The notes: generated from the sequence alone by a model not told the origin. Positions 19,762-29,871 are shown, counted from the stretch's first letter. The stretch: 64,000 nucleotides of DNA from Planctomycetota bacterium (GCA_026692665.1 JAPLOF010000062.1:62001-126000); one strand, 5' to 3'. Made by a program: numbers and translations.

Positions 19762-22506
19762 CTAGTCTGCCCAGCGGATCGCGATCCCATTCGACAGGTT
19801 GAACGTCGAGCTCGTGCAGTACGCCGGCTGCGCGTCGCGGTACCAGACCTGGTAGAGGCGCTCTCCGCCCCCGGCGAGCCCTCCGGCACTCGAGACCCGC
19901 GGATCCCCTGCGACCGCCGCGCCGAAGCTCGCCGCCCCGAGGACCGCGACGCGGACCGCCAGGCGCACCTGCGATCCCCCCACGCAACGCACCCCGTCGC
20001 CGAACGCCACGCCGGCCCCGCCCGCCTGCGGACTGGTCCCCTGGAAGAAGAGCACGGTGCCCGACGGGGTCGTGCCGCGCACGTCGAGGGTCACGTCGTC
20101 CAGGCCCACGTTGGCCGCGCCGCGCGCGCTGAGCCGTGCGCCGCTCGCCGCGCCGGAGTTCGCGCAGCCGGAACCGGCGATTCCCGGGTTGCCGCACGGA
20201 CACGCGGCGCCCGCGCCCGATCCGTCGCAGAAGCTCGCCCCGGTCACCGGTCCGCAGCCGCCCTGTCCGTGGCGTCCGTAGCGCGCCAGGTTCGTCGCGA
20301 CGCCGACGCTCGAAGCGGTGAACGCACCACCGACGTAGAGGGCCGCGCCCTCGCCGTCGTCGAGCGATCCGAGCGCCTTCACGGAACCGTTCACCCCGCC
20401 CTGCGCGGCGCTCTCCCAAGCCGTCCCGTTCCAGGCGCACACCGACGCACCGGGCACGCCGTCGATCGTGCCGAAGAGGCCGCCCGCGTACAGCTTCGGC
20501 CCGGCGCCGCGGCCGTCGTCGACGAGGTGGAAGGCGCTCACCGATCCGTTCGGGATGCCGGTGGCACCCGCGCCGAACGTCCGCCAGGCCGCGCCGTCCC
20601 AGGCGCCGAGGTTGTACGTGCTCACTCCGCCGACGGACGAGAAACGGCCGCCGACGAAGAGCAGCGGCTGAGATCCGTACGGCCAGCTTCCGAGCGCCTG
20701 CACGTCACCGCCCCCGTTCGCCGGAGGCTGCGGCAGACCTTGCCACGTGCTGCCGTTCCAGCGCGCGACCCGTTCGGGCATCGTGCCGCCGGCGTAGAGC
20801 TTCGCGCCCGTGCCGTCGTCGAACACCGCCAGGGACTTCACTTCGCCCGACGTGAATCCGGTGCCCACGCCGGTCCACCCGCTCGGCGACCAGCGCGCGA
20901 TCCGGTTCGCCGGAACGCCGCCCGCGAAACCGAAGAATCCGCCGACGTAGAGCGCCTTTCCACTCCCGTCGTCGTGGACGGCCAGAGCGTGCGCGAGCGG
21001 CGCCGCGAGCGAGGCGGTCAGACCGCCACCCGGGAGCGGCGCCCAGGCCTGCCCATCCCAGGCCGCGATGCAGTCGGCCGCCGTACCCGCGATCGCGGAG
21101 TAGTTGCCCGCGGCATACAGCCTGGACCCCGCGCCGACATCGGCCGAGAGCAGCGCACGCACCGGGTTCGCGACGGCGGGGACGGGCCCGACCGCGCTCC
21201 AGCTCGTGCCGTCGAAGCGCGCGACCTGGCGCACGACCTGATCCCCCGCTCCATCGAGCACGCCCCCGGCGTACAGCGCCATCCCCGATCCGTCGTCGTG
21301 GCGCGCCCAGGCGAAGATAGTGCCCGAGATGCCGCGTGCGACGCCGAGCGCGTGCCACTGGCTCTCGTCCCAGCGCGCGATGCTCGCCGCGACCGTCCCG
21401 CCCGCGTTGGCGAAGCGCCCGCCGACGAAGAGCGATCGTCCCGAGCCGTCGTCGTGCGCGGTGAACGCGGTCGCGGACGCCGTCCCGGGGGCGGCGATCG
21501 AGAGCGCGGTGCCCAGGCTCGTCCACTGCGCGCCGTCGAAGACGACCGGCGAACGGGCCGGATTGCCGCCGGCCTGGGTCAGGTTCCCCGCGACGACGAG
21601 CTTCGGTCCGGAGGCGAGCACGACGGACTCGACGTCGGAGACGGGCCCGACCACGCCGGCTCCGAGGCTGGACCAGGTCGTCCCGTTCCAGGCCGCGACA
21701 TAGGGAATCGGCTGGCCGCCCACGGCGACGAACTCGCCGCCCGCGACGAGCTTGGGGCCGCTGCCGTCGTCCCACACCGCGAGGTCGTAGCCGGTCGACG
21801 GGCCGCCCGTCCCATTGTCCAACCCGCCGCCGACGCCCACCCAACCCGCGCCGTTCCAGCGCGCGAGGCCGCGCAAGGGCAGGCCGTTGGCTCCGATGCC
21901 GTTGAAAGCGCCGATGGCGTAGAGCGCGGGCCCCGTCCCGTCGTCGTACACCGCGAGCGCATGGACGGTGTAGTTCGGTCCGGGACCGACCTGCACCCAG
22001 CCGTTCGCGGTCCGGCGCTGCACGTACTGGTGCGTGGCGTTGTCGTCGCGCGCGATGACGAGCTCGGGCCCGCTCCCGAAGTCGAAGACCTCGAGATCGA
22101 GGATCGCGCGACTCGTGCCTGGGATGGAATGCCATCCCGCACCGTCCCAGCGGTAGAGCGAATCGGGACCGATGACCCCCAGCGCGGCGTAGAGCTCGCG
22201 CCCCGCGCCCAGGTCCAGGCTGTAGAGCCCCGACACGGCGTAGGGCAGGCCGCCGGCGAGCGCCTCGAAGGCCGTTCCGTTCCAGCGCACGACGTGCGGG
22301 CACGACACCAGGCCCGCGCCCGCGAACGCACCGCCGACGAACAGGGCGGGGCCGCTGCCGTCGTCGTGCTCGACCGTCGCGTACACGTTGCCGTAGCCGG
22401 GCTGCTCGTCGACGATCCCGGCCGGCGGGAAGCTCCGCGACCAGTCGAGGCACTGGGCGTGCGCGGAAACGGCGAGCGCCACGATCAGAGCGGCCTTCGG
22501 GAGCAT
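19762..22506 (-). CDS. Secreted WNGxxW/GG repeat (propeller-like) protein with C-terminal Cys-containing domain
   Basis: Signal peptide MLPKAALIVALAVSAHA; about 14 repeats of DDGSGpaLYvGGxF...ARWNGtxW..lG; C-terminal FCDGSGAGAACPCGNPGIAGSGCANS...FNLSNGIAIRWAD. Confidence 0.85.
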   Translation of the reverse strand: MLPKAALIVALAVSAHAQCLDWSRSFPPAGIVDEQPGYGNVYATVEHDDGSGPALFVGGAFAGAGLVSCPHVVRWNGTAFEALAGGLPYAVSGLYSLDLGAGRELYAALGVIGPDSLYRWDGAGWHSIPGTSRAILDLEVFDFGSGPELVIARDDNATHQYVQRRTANGWVQVGPGPNYTVHALAVYDDGTGPALYAIGAFNGIGANGLPLRGLARWNGAGWVGVGGGLDNGTGGPSTGYDLAVWDDGSGPKLVAGGEFVAVGGQPIPYVAAWNGTTWSSLGAGVVGPVSDVESVVLASGPKLVVAGNLTQAGGNPARSPVVFDGAQWTSLGTALSIAAPGTASATAFTAHDDGSGRSLFVGGRFANAGGTVAASIARWDESQWHALGVARGISGTIFAWARHDDGSGMALYAGGVLDGAGDQVVRQVARFDGTSWSAVGPVPAVANPVRALLSADVGAGSRLYAAGNYSAIAGTAADCIAAWDGQAWAPLPGGGLTASLAAPLAHALAVHDDGSGKALYVGGFFGFAGGVPANRIARWSPSGWTGVGTGFTSGEVKSLAVFDDGTGAKLYAGGTMPERVARWNGSTWQGLPQPPANGGGDVQALGSWPYGSQPLLFVGGRFSSVGGVSTYNLGAWDGAAWRTFGAGATGIPNGSVSAFHLVDDGRGAGPKLYAGGLFGTIDGVPGASVCAWNGTAWESAAQGGVNGSVKALGSLDDGEGAALYVGGAFTASSVGVATNLARYGRHGQGGCGPVTGASFCDGSGAGAACPCGNPGIAGSGCANSGAASGARLSARGAANVGLDDVTLDVRGTTPSGTVLFFQGTSPQAGGAGVAFGDGVRCVGGSQVRLAVRVAVLGAASFGAAVAGDPRVSSAGGLAGGGERLYQVWYRDAQPAYCTSSTFNLSNGIAIRWAD

Positions 22507-22665
22507 GGGTTCATCCTCGCTCCGCCGACGGATCGGCGCCAGCGCTCCTCGATTCCGCGCGGCGCATGGACCCGTTACGGGAAATCTGCCCGTGGACCGG
22601 GCGCCGGACTCCGAGGCGTCCCGCTGCGCGGGCGCGCAGCTCTCACCCCTGTCGGCCGCGCGCGT

Positions 22666-23082
22666 TCATCCGCGCGCTCCGTCGTCGCGCGGGATCCCGT
22701 AGTAGCTCTCGAGCTCGTCCGTCTCGTGCCCGTAGTCGTAGACGATCTCCTCGCCGGCGGCGATGTCGCGCACGGCGAGGAAGTCCATCGTGTGGTCGTC
22801 GAAGTTGGAGACGAGCTCGACGTTCGCGTCGGGAGCGTGGTTGATCAGGCTGCCCAGGCCGAGTACGGCGCAGATGACGCCGTCGTCCCACTCGAAGACG
22901 TAGCGACCGAGCACGGTCCGGTCCATCAGCTCCTTCTCGGCCGCCGGCACGACGACGACAGGATCGGCCAGGATGCGCGTGCCCTTCGCGATGTCGCCGG
23001 CGGCGACGACGCAGCGCCCCTTGACGGGATCGAGGGTGATGCGGACGAGGTCGTGTGCGGCGGTCAGGGTGGCGGAGTTCAT
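22666..23082 (-). CDS. SET-domain protein
   Basis: GRCVVAAGDIAKGTRILADPVVVVP, LGLGSLINHAPDANVELVSNFDDHTMDFLAVRDIAAGEEIVYDYG matches SET motifs. Confidence 0.85.
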   Translation of the reverse strand: MNSATLTAAHDLVRITLDPVKGRCVVAAGDIAKGTRILADPVVVVPAAEKELMDRTVLGRYVFEWDDGVICAVLGLGSLINHAPDANVELVSNFDDHTMDFLAVRDIAAGEEIVYDYGHETDELESYYGIPRDDGARG

Positions 23083-23167
23083 GGGCGTGCGCGAAGGGGC
23101 GCAGCACGATACGGGCGATGGCGGCGAGTGCAAGGACGCAGCCGGGGGCGACCGCCGGTGCTCGCCG

Positions 23168-24469
23168 TCAGGGGTAGATCCGATACATCATCCGCGGGAA
23201 CGGGCTGGCCTCGCGCACGTGCTCGATGCCGCAGATCCAGCCCACCGTGCGCTCGAGCCCGAGCCCGAAACCGCCGTGGGGCACGGAACCGTAGCGGCGC
23301 AGGTCGAGGTACCAGGCGAACGCCTCCTCGGGCAGTTTGTGCTCGCGGATGCGGCCCAGGAGGACGTCGAGGTCCTCCTCGCGCTGCGAGCCGCCGATGA
23401 TCTCGCCCACGCCCTCGGGGCCGAGCACGTCCACGCACAAGGCCTTCGTGGGGTCGGCCGGGTCGCGCTTCATGTAGAACGCCTTGACCTCGTACGGATA
23501 GCGGTGCACCAGCAAGGGACGGTCGAACTTGTTCGAGAGGATCGTCTCGTCCGGCGCGCCCAGGTCGTCGCCGTACACGTGCTGGCCGGGCGCCTCCTTC
23601 TCGAGGATCGCGTGCGCCTCGTCGTAGGTCAGGCGCGGGAACGGAGCCTGGATCGCCTGCAGCTTCGTGAGGTCGCGCTCGAGCACGGCCAGCTCCGTCT
23701 GCCGACGCTCGAGCACGCTCTTCACCACGTAACAGAGCAGGTCTTCCGCGTGCTGCATCACGTCGTCGAGGTTCGCGTAGGCCATCTCCGGCTCGAGCAT
23801 CCAGAACTCGGTCAGGTGGCGGCGCGTCTTGCTCTTCTCGGCGCGGAACGTGGGCCCGAAGCAGTAGACCTTGCCGAACGCCATCGCGGTCGCCTCGGCG
23901 TAGAGCTGGCCCGACTGCGTCAAGTAGGCCTTGGCGTCGTCGAAGTAGTCCACTTCGAAGAGGGTGCTGGTCCCCTCGCACGCGGCCGGGGTGAAGATCG
24001 GCGAGTCGACGCACACGAAACCGCGCTCGTCGTAGAAGCGGCGGATGGCGGTGATCACGGCGTCGCGGATGCGCAGGATCGCCCACTGCCGCTTGCTGCG
24101 CAGCCACAAGTGCCGCTGCGAGAGCAGGAAGTCGGGACCGTGCTCCTTGGGCGTGATCGGGAAGCCCTCGACCTTCTGCAGGACCTCGCCGCCCTTCACC
24201 GAGATCTCGAATCCGCCCGGGGCGCGCGGTTCGGCCTTGACGAGACCCGTCAGGATGAGGCTCGATTCCTGGCCGGCATGACCCAGCGCCTCGAACAGCT
24301 CGTCCGGAACGTCGGCCTTGAACGCGACGCACTGCACGTAGCCCGTGCCGTCGCGCATCTGCACGAAGTGGAGCTTGCCTTTCGAGCTCTTGTGGTGGAT
24401 CCAGCCGCGCAGCGTGACCTGCTGTCCGACGTAGTCGCCCAACTTCTCGATCGTCGCGATGGGAGTCAT
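23168..24469 (-). CDS. asnS: Asparaginyl-tRNA synthetase
   Basis: [95 protein letters not shown]. Confidence 0.96.
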   Translation of the reverse strand: MTPIATIEKLGDYVGQQVTLRGWIHHKSSKGKLHFVQMRDGTGYVQCVAFKADVPDELFEALGHAGQESSLILTGLVKAEPRAPGGFEISVKGGEVLQKVEGFPITPKEHGPDFLLSQRHLWLRSKRQWAILRIRDAVITAIRRFYDERGFVCVDSPIFTPAACEGTSTLFEVDYFDDAKAYLTQSGQLYAEATAMAFGKVYCFGPTFRAEKSKTRRHLTEFWMLEPEMAYANLDDVMQHAEDLLCYVVKSVLERRQTELAVLERDLTKLQAIQAPFPRLTYDEAHAILEKEAPGQHVYGDDLGAPDETILSNKFDRPLLVHRYPYEVKAFYMKRDPADPTKALCVDVLGPEGVGEIIGGSQREEDLDVLLGRIREHKLPEEAFAWYLDLRRYGSVPHGGFGLGLERTVGWICGIEHVREASPFPRMMYRIYP

Positions 24470-24478
24470 GGATTCGAT

Positions 24479-25045
24479 TCAGGGGAACGCGGAGTAGGCC
24501 GGCTGCACCTCGACCGAGCCGACGACGCCGCGCACGATGCGCACGCGGCCTTTGCACAGCGCGCCGTCGCGGCGCGCTTCGACGATCGCGGAGCCCTCGG
24601 TCGAGCTCAGGAGCGCGAGGTCGTCCGGACTCGTCACGATCTGGATGCGCTCGTAGCCCAGGGCCAGCAGGCGGGCCAGGATCCGGTCCGTCACGAGGCT
24701 CGTCGCCGAGGCGGGCGTTCCGCGGACCTCGAGGTCGGTCCCCGGGCGCTCCGCGGCCTCGCGCGCACGGCTCTCCACCACCGAGAGCAGGCGGTCCTCG
24801 AGGCGCTTCAACTGGTCGCGCACGTCGAGCAGCGTGTGCTCCGTACGGCGCAGGTCGATGGCGGCCTCGCGCTCGGCGAGCTTCTGGAGAGCGGCCTCGA
24901 GGCCCTGGAGGCGGTCCAGCGAGCCCAGGCGCTTCTCCAGCCGTCGGACGCTCAGGACCAGGACCAACTGCAGAGCCAGGACGCCGCCCGCCGCCGCCGC
25001 GGCGACCACGAACACCATCGTCTCGGGATCGCCGGGGGCCGACAT
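24479..25045 (-). CDS. Membrane-anchored coiled-coil protein of unknown function
   Basis: N-terminal TM TMVFVVAAAAAGGVLALQLVLVLSV followed by a heptad-rich region. Confidence 0.65.
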   Translation of the reverse strand: MSAPGDPETMVFVVAAAAAGGVLALQLVLVLSVRRLEKRLGSLDRLQGLEAALQKLAEREAAIDLRRTEHTLLDVRDQLKRLEDRLLSVVESRAREAAERPGTDLEVRGTPASATSLVTDRILARLLALGYERIQIVTSPDDLALLSSTEGSAIVEARRDGALCKGRVRIVRGVVGSVEVQPAYSAFP

Positions 25046-25133
25046 GAACGCGCAGCGTAACGGCTCGGGTGCCGGCCCTTCAACGAACTGGCCTTCAACG
25101 CGGGACGCCCAGCCGGCCGATGATGGAGGGCCC

Positions 25134-26165
25134 ATGTCCGAATCCCCGACCCCGGCGGCCGAAGGCGGTGGACGAGGCCGACTCGGGCGCTCGCTCCTCT
25201 TCGGGGCGGTGTTCGGACTCGTCGTGCTGGCCGCGCTCGCCGCCTGGGCCGACGTGCGCGGCGTCGGCGCGGCCCTGGCGCGGTTTCCCCTGCACGTCGC
25301 GGGGATCGCCTGCGCGCTCTCGTTCGCGAACTACGGCCTGCGCTTCCTGCGCTGGCAGCGCTACCTCCACCTCCTCGGGATCCGGATCCCGGCGGGCACC
25401 TCCTACCTGATCAGCCTGGCCGGTCTCGCGTTCACGGTGTCGCCGGGAAAGCTCGGCGAGGCCTACAAGTCCTGGCTCGTGAAGCGCGTGCACGGCGCGC
25501 CGGTGCACGTCACCGCGCCGATCGTGCTGGCCGAACGATTCACGGACCTGTTGGCGTTCCTCGTCCTGATCGCGATCGGCGGCCTGGGCACGTCGCCCGA
25601 TCACGCCTGGATCTTCTGGGCCGTGCTCGCGGGATGCGGCGTGCTGCTCGCGTTCGCGACGTCCATCGCGCTGCAGGAGTTCGCGCTCGGATTCGCTGGA
25701 CGGATGCCCGTCGTCTCGAAGCTCGTGCCGAGGGTGCGCGCGTCGCTCGCGACGGTGCGTTCGCTGCTCTCCCCGCGACAGCTCGTCCTGCCGACGCTCC
25801 TCGCGACGGCGGGCTGGGGCCTCGAGTGCGTGGGCTTCTGGCTGGTCGCCGACGCCTTCGCGCCGGGCGCGATCTCGCTCTCGTTCGCGGCGTACACGTT
25901 CGCCCTGAGCGCCGTCGCGGGCGCGGTGCTCATCCTCTTCCCCGGAGGCCTCGGACCGACCGAGGCCTCGATGAGCGCCCTGGTCGCGCCGCGCTACGTC
26001 GCCGCCGGCCTCTCCGCCGAAGCCGCGCGCGCCTCGGCCGCTTCGGCGACACTCGTCATCCGACTCTGCACACTGTGGTTCGCGGTCGCGGTCGGCGCGC
26101 TCGCGGCGCTGATCTTCCAGCGGCGATTCCGGCGTGACCCCGATCCGGCCCAGGACCGCGCCTGA
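25134..26165 (+). CDS. Lysylphosphatidylglycerol synthase-TM-like integral membrane protein
   Basis: Multi-TM; LRFLRWQRYLHLLGIRIPAGTSYLISLAGLAFTVSPGKLGEAYKSWLVKRVHGAPV, LFPGGLGPTEASM. Confidence 0.88.
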   Translation: MSESPTPAAEGGGRGRLGRSLLFGAVFGLVVLAALAAWADVRGVGAALARFPLHVAGIACALSFANYGLRFLRWQRYLHLLGIRIPAGTSYLISLAGLAFTVSPGKLGEAYKSWLVKRVHGAPVHVTAPIVLAERFTDLLAFLVLIAIGGLGTSPDHAWIFWAVLAGCGVLLAFATSIALQEFALGFAGRMPVVSKLVPRVRASLATVRSLLSPRQLVLPTLLATAGWGLECVGFWLVADAFAPGAISLSFAAYTFALSAVAGAVLILFPGGLGPTEASMSALVAPRYVAAGLSAEAARASAASATLVIRLCTLWFAVAVGALAALIFQRRFRRDPDPAQDRA

Positions 26166-26169
26166 GCGC

Positions 26170-26574
26170 TCAGCGGCGGCGCGCGACGACCGCGATCTCG
26201 ACGTGTGCGCCGGCGGGCAGGGCCGAGACCGCCACGACCGCACGCGCCGGCCACGGCTTCGGGACGCGTTCCGCGTAGACCGCGTTGAAGCGCGCGTAGA
26301 GCTCCATGTCGGTCAAGTAGCAGGTCGCCTGCACGACGTCGGCGAGCGTGAGATCGACGCGCTTCAGCTCCGCTTCCACGGCTCCGAGCGTCGTCGCGAC
26401 CTCCTCCTCGAACGCGGCTTTCGTCGCCCCGATCCGCCCGGCCACGAAGACGAGGTCGCCGGCCTCCACCAGCGCGGAGTACGGCCCCAGGGCACCCTTC
26501 GCCTCGTGGTGCACCGTGGGAGGCGCGGTGCAGGCGGAGAGGAGGAGCAGACCGGCGAGGAGGACGGGCTTCAT
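26170..26574 (-). CDS. RidA-family protein with lipoprotein signal
   Basis: MKPVLLAGLLLLSACTAPP lipobox; VFVAGRIGATKAAFEEEVATTLGAVEAEL...DVVQATCYLTDMELYARFNAVYAE...PARAVVAVSALPAGAHVEIAVVA. Confidence 0.85.
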   Translation of the reverse strand: MKPVLLAGLLLLSACTAPPTVHHEAKGALGPYSALVEAGDLVFVAGRIGATKAAFEEEVATTLGAVEAELKRVDLTLADVVQATCYLTDMELYARFNAVYAERVPKPWPARAVVAVSALPAGAHVEIAVVARRR

Positions 26575-26690
26575 GCCGAGAGGATGCCGCGGACCTTGCG
26601 CTCGCGCCAATCCGGACGGATCCTGTCCCTCGTTCGGCGCGCACCCGGCGCGCCGAACACCTCGCTCACTGGTAGGAACCTCGCAATCCC

Positions 26691-28355
26691 ATGCGCCACT
26701 CCGCCTTCGCTCGCCGCGCGACCCTCGGGTTCCGCGCGCTCGCCGCCGCCGTGCTCGTCGCCGCCTCCGCGCTCGCCGAGCACAAGGACGCGCGCCTGGG
26801 CTTCAGCATCCAGACGCCGCGCGACTGGAACGCGATCCCCCAGAAGGCGGACGAGGCCTGGCTGGTCGCCAACTACCAGTCGAACAAGGCCTTCTTCTAC
26901 ACGGAGAAGGGCGGCTGGACTTCGGAGCACAAGCCGGACATGCAGGCCATCGCCTTCGTCAGCGAGCAGGTGAAGGAGCGCGCCCGCGTCGAGAAGAAGA
27001 AGGACCGCAAGGGCAACGACGTCCTGATCGTCGACTTCGTCAGTCCCTACAAGGACTACAAGGACTACATGGCACGCCGCTACTCGGGCGGCGGCTGGTA
27101 CGTCGACAAGGAGGAGAAGGTCAAGGTCGGCGACGTGGATGCGACGGCGATCGAGATCCGCGTCGACAAGCTCTCGTACGACGGACCGAAGCGCATCGTC
27201 ACGTGGGTCTACCACCTGCCGGACCTGGACCTCGCCGTGCAGTTCGAGGTGTTGCAGGACTCCTGGCCGAAGGTCCAGGCCGAGGTCATGCGCTGCTTCA
27301 AGTCGTTCAAGACGATGCCGCGTTCGGGCGAGGCGCTCGTGCGCGAGGTCTCGACGGGGCGCAGGCTCTCCATCCTCGAGGCCGACGAGCTCACGCCCGA
27401 GGAGCGCAAGGGCTGGCGCCAGTCCGAGGAGCAGACCTTCCACGAGCGCGCCGGCAAGAACCTGCCGGCCGGGTGGAACTCGAAGAAGTTCGGCCGGTTC
27501 CTGGTCGTCTACTCGTGCGACGAGAAGTTCGCCAAGAAGGTCGCCGACCAGGCCGAGGCCGTGTGGCAGTGGCTGGACGCCACCTTCCCGTTCGTCGGCG
27601 AGAAGGAGTACGTGCGTGCGCCGGTGCTGCGCGTGTGCAAGAGCCAGGACGAGATGCAGCAGTTCCAGAAGGCCGGTGACTGGAACTGGAACAACCTCGA
27701 GATCGTGACGTGCCAGGACTACGGCGGATCGACTTCCTGGTACCTCGGCGCGGTCAACCGCGGCGTGCTCGACGTGTGGTTCGGCGACCGCGACCGCGAG
27801 CTCTACTGGGCCATGCCGGCGTGGCTCTCGGGCGGACTGCGCGAGGTCGTGGCGCAGGCGCGCGTGGACAAGGGCCGCATCGAGTTCCAGCGCGACGACT
27901 GGAACCGCGACGAGGTGCGCACGGTGGTCAAGGAAGGCCGCGCGAAGAAGCCGCGCGAGCTGATGATGCTGACCGACACGGAACTCATGTCCGGCAAGGC
28001 CCAGAACTACTGGGACGTGCACGGTCAGTCGCAGGCGCTCGTGACGTTCCTGGCGACGGGGGCGGCGGCGAAGAACGCGCGGACGAAGTCGTTCCTGCAG
28101 GACTACGTGAAGAGCCTGAAGGCCGTGCAGGTCGAGCTGAAGGCCAAGCAGGAGGCCGAGAAGGGCGAGAAGGCCGACAAGTCCGCGAAGCCGGCGACCG
28201 AGGAGGAGGAGGAGAAGCTCTTCCGCGACCAGGCCCAGGGCTACAAGAAGGCCGAGACGGACGTGCTCGAGAAGGCGTTCCGCCGCGCGTTCGGCGCCTG
28301 GACCGACAAGGACTGGGAGCAGTTCGAGAACGTGTACTTCCAGGCGATCGGCTGA
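26691..28355 (+). CDS. Secreted protein with degenerate peptidase-MA-like domain
   Basis: Signal peptide; FLVVYSCDEKFAKKVADQAEAVWQWLDATFPFVG...DRELYWAMPAWLSGGLREVV parallels the downstream gene but lacks HExxH. Confidence 0.7.
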   Translation: MRHSAFARRATLGFRALAAAVLVAASALAEHKDARLGFSIQTPRDWNAIPQKADEAWLVANYQSNKAFFYTEKGGWTSEHKPDMQAIAFVSEQVKERARVEKKKDRKGNDVLIVDFVSPYKDYKDYMARRYSGGGWYVDKEEKVKVGDVDATAIEIRVDKLSYDGPKRIVTWVYHLPDLDLAVQFEVLQDSWPKVQAEVMRCFKSFKTMPRSGEALVREVSTGRRLSILEADELTPEERKGWRQSEEQTFHERAGKNLPAGWNSKKFGRFLVVYSCDEKFAKKVADQAEAVWQWLDATFPFVGEKEYVRAPVLRVCKSQDEMQQFQKAGDWNWNNLEIVTCQDYGGSTSWYLGAVNRGVLDVWFGDRDRELYWAMPAWLSGGLREVVAQARVDKGRIEFQRDDWNRDEVRTVVKEGRAKKPRELMMLTDTELMSGKAQNYWDVHGQSQALVTFLATGAAAKNARTKSFLQDYVKSLKAVQVELKAKQEAEKGEKADKSAKPATEEEEEKLFRDQAQGYKKAETDVLEKAFRRAFGAWTDKDWEQFENVYFQAIG

Positions 28356-28359
28356 CGCG

Positions 28360-29871
28360 ATGCTGTCCCAACTCCTCTTCGCGGCGGTGGCGGCGCTGGG
28401 CGCGGGCGACGTCCTGTGCCTGAAGGACGGGCGCGTGGTCGACGGCGTTCCGATGGAACGCAAGGACGGCGGGATCGCGCTCGCCTACCAGAACGGGACG
28501 GTCTTCGTCGCGGACGAGCTGATCCAGGACGCGGTCCTGGAGGCCGACGCCGCCCGCGCGCCGGCCGATGCCGCGGAGGCGGAGCAGCGGAAGAACGGGA
28601 TGGTGACGTTCGAAGGCCGCTGGATCCCGGAGAAGAAGCGCGCGGAGCTCGTGGCGAAGCGCCTCGCCGAGCGCCGCGCTCGGGCGGAGGAGGCCAAGGC
28701 CCGGCTGGAGTGGCGCAACCGCGCGATCGTCGAGACGAAGAACCTGCGCTTCGAGCACCAGCTGCCCGACCACGTCTTCGCCGAGTACCGCGACTCGCTC
28801 GAGGCGTTCCTGGCGACGTTCTCCCGGAACTGGAAGCTCGAGACGCCCAAGGACCGCGCCAAGCTGCCGGTCAACATCTACATCGACCGGCGGAACTTCT
28901 TCCAGGTCGCGGGCGTGTCCGGTGGCGTGCTGGCCTACTTCCGGTTCAAGAAGCCCTACGACCTGAACGGATACCACGACCGGCTCGACCCGGACTACGC
29001 GAAGCAGGTCCTCTATCACGAGTTCGTCCACTACCTCGAGAAGCTCGTGGACATCGACTTCGCGTACCCCCACTTTCCGAACGAGTCCGTGGCCGAGTAC
29101 TACGGCGCGAGCCGTTGGGACCCGGTCGCGAGGAAGTTCACGACGGGCCTCTTGCAGGAAGGGCGCCTGTGGGAGATCCAGACGGACATCGCGGGCGGCG
29201 AACGCATGTCCCTCGAGCGCCTCATCAGCTCGGACCGGCTCTACGAGCACTACACCTGGGGCTGGTCGCTCGTGCACTACCTGATGAACGACGTGAAGCT
29301 CGAGCCGAAGTTCGAGTCGTTCTTCCTCGCGCTCTCGAAGGGCAAGGCAGTGCGCCGCACGGCGATCGGTTTCGACAACCTGCAGACCTGCTCCGCGGAC
29401 GAGGTTTGGCGCGTCTTCCGCCAGGAGTTCGGGCTGAAGGACGCCGAGGCCGTGCGCAAGTTCGAGGTCGCCTGGCACGAGTACGTCGACGGGCTGATCG
29501 CCCGGAACACGAGCGTCGCGGGAAAGGAGAAGGCCGGCTATCAGGCGCTCGAAACCGGACGTCCGCTGCGCGCGAAGCGGTTCTTCCAGGAGGCGATCGA
29601 TGCTGGCTCCAGGAGCCCACGCGTCTTCCTCGAGCAGGCGGGACTCCTGTTGGCGGACGGGAAGGCGGCCGCGGGTCTGGCGCTCATCGACCGCGCGATC
29701 GCACTCGACCCGCTCAACGGCGCATTCCATGGACGCAAGGGGCGCGCGCTGAAGGCGACCGGGGACAAGGCCGAGGGGGAGCGTCTCGTGAAGCTCGGTC
29801 GCGAGATCGGCGGCGACGACCCGTGGATCGAGATCGACCTCACGGACGGCGACGACGACGGGACCAAGTAG
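28360..29871 (+). CDS. DUF1570/peptidase-MA-like zinc metalloprotease
   Basis: LRFEHQLPDHVFAEYRDSLEAFLATF, VLYHEFVHYLEKL (HExxH), NESVAEYYGASRW (candidate third ligand), TPR-like tail. Confidence 0.82.
   Translation: MLSQLLFAAVAALGAGDVLCLKDGRVVDGVPMERKDGGIALAYQNGTVFVADELIQDAVLEADAARAPADAAEAEQRKNGMVTFEGRWIPEKKRAELVAKRLAERRARAEEAKARLEWRNRAIVETKNLRFEHQLPDHVFAEYRDSLEAFLATFSRNWKLETPKDRAKLPVNIYIDRRNFFQVAGVSGGVLAYFRFKKPYDLNGYHDRLDPDYAKQVLYHEFVHYLEKLVDIDFAYPHFPNESVAEYYGASRWDPVARKFTTGLLQEGRLWEIQTDIAGGERMSLERLISSDRLYEHYTWGWSLVHYLMNDVKLEPKFESFFLALSKGKAVRRTAIGFDNLQTCSADEVWRVFRQEFGLKDAEAVRKFEVAWHEYVDGLIARNTSVAGKEKAGYQALETGRPLRAKRFFQEAIDAGSRSPRVFLEQAGLLLADGKAAAGLALIDRAIALDPLNGAFHGRKGRALKATGDKAEGERLVKLGREIGGDDPWIEIDLTDGDDDGTK

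Noticed and set aside
19759-23400. 1213-aa plus ORF
   Set aside because: Antisense shadow of the repeat protein, SET and asnS genes; no recognisable domain.
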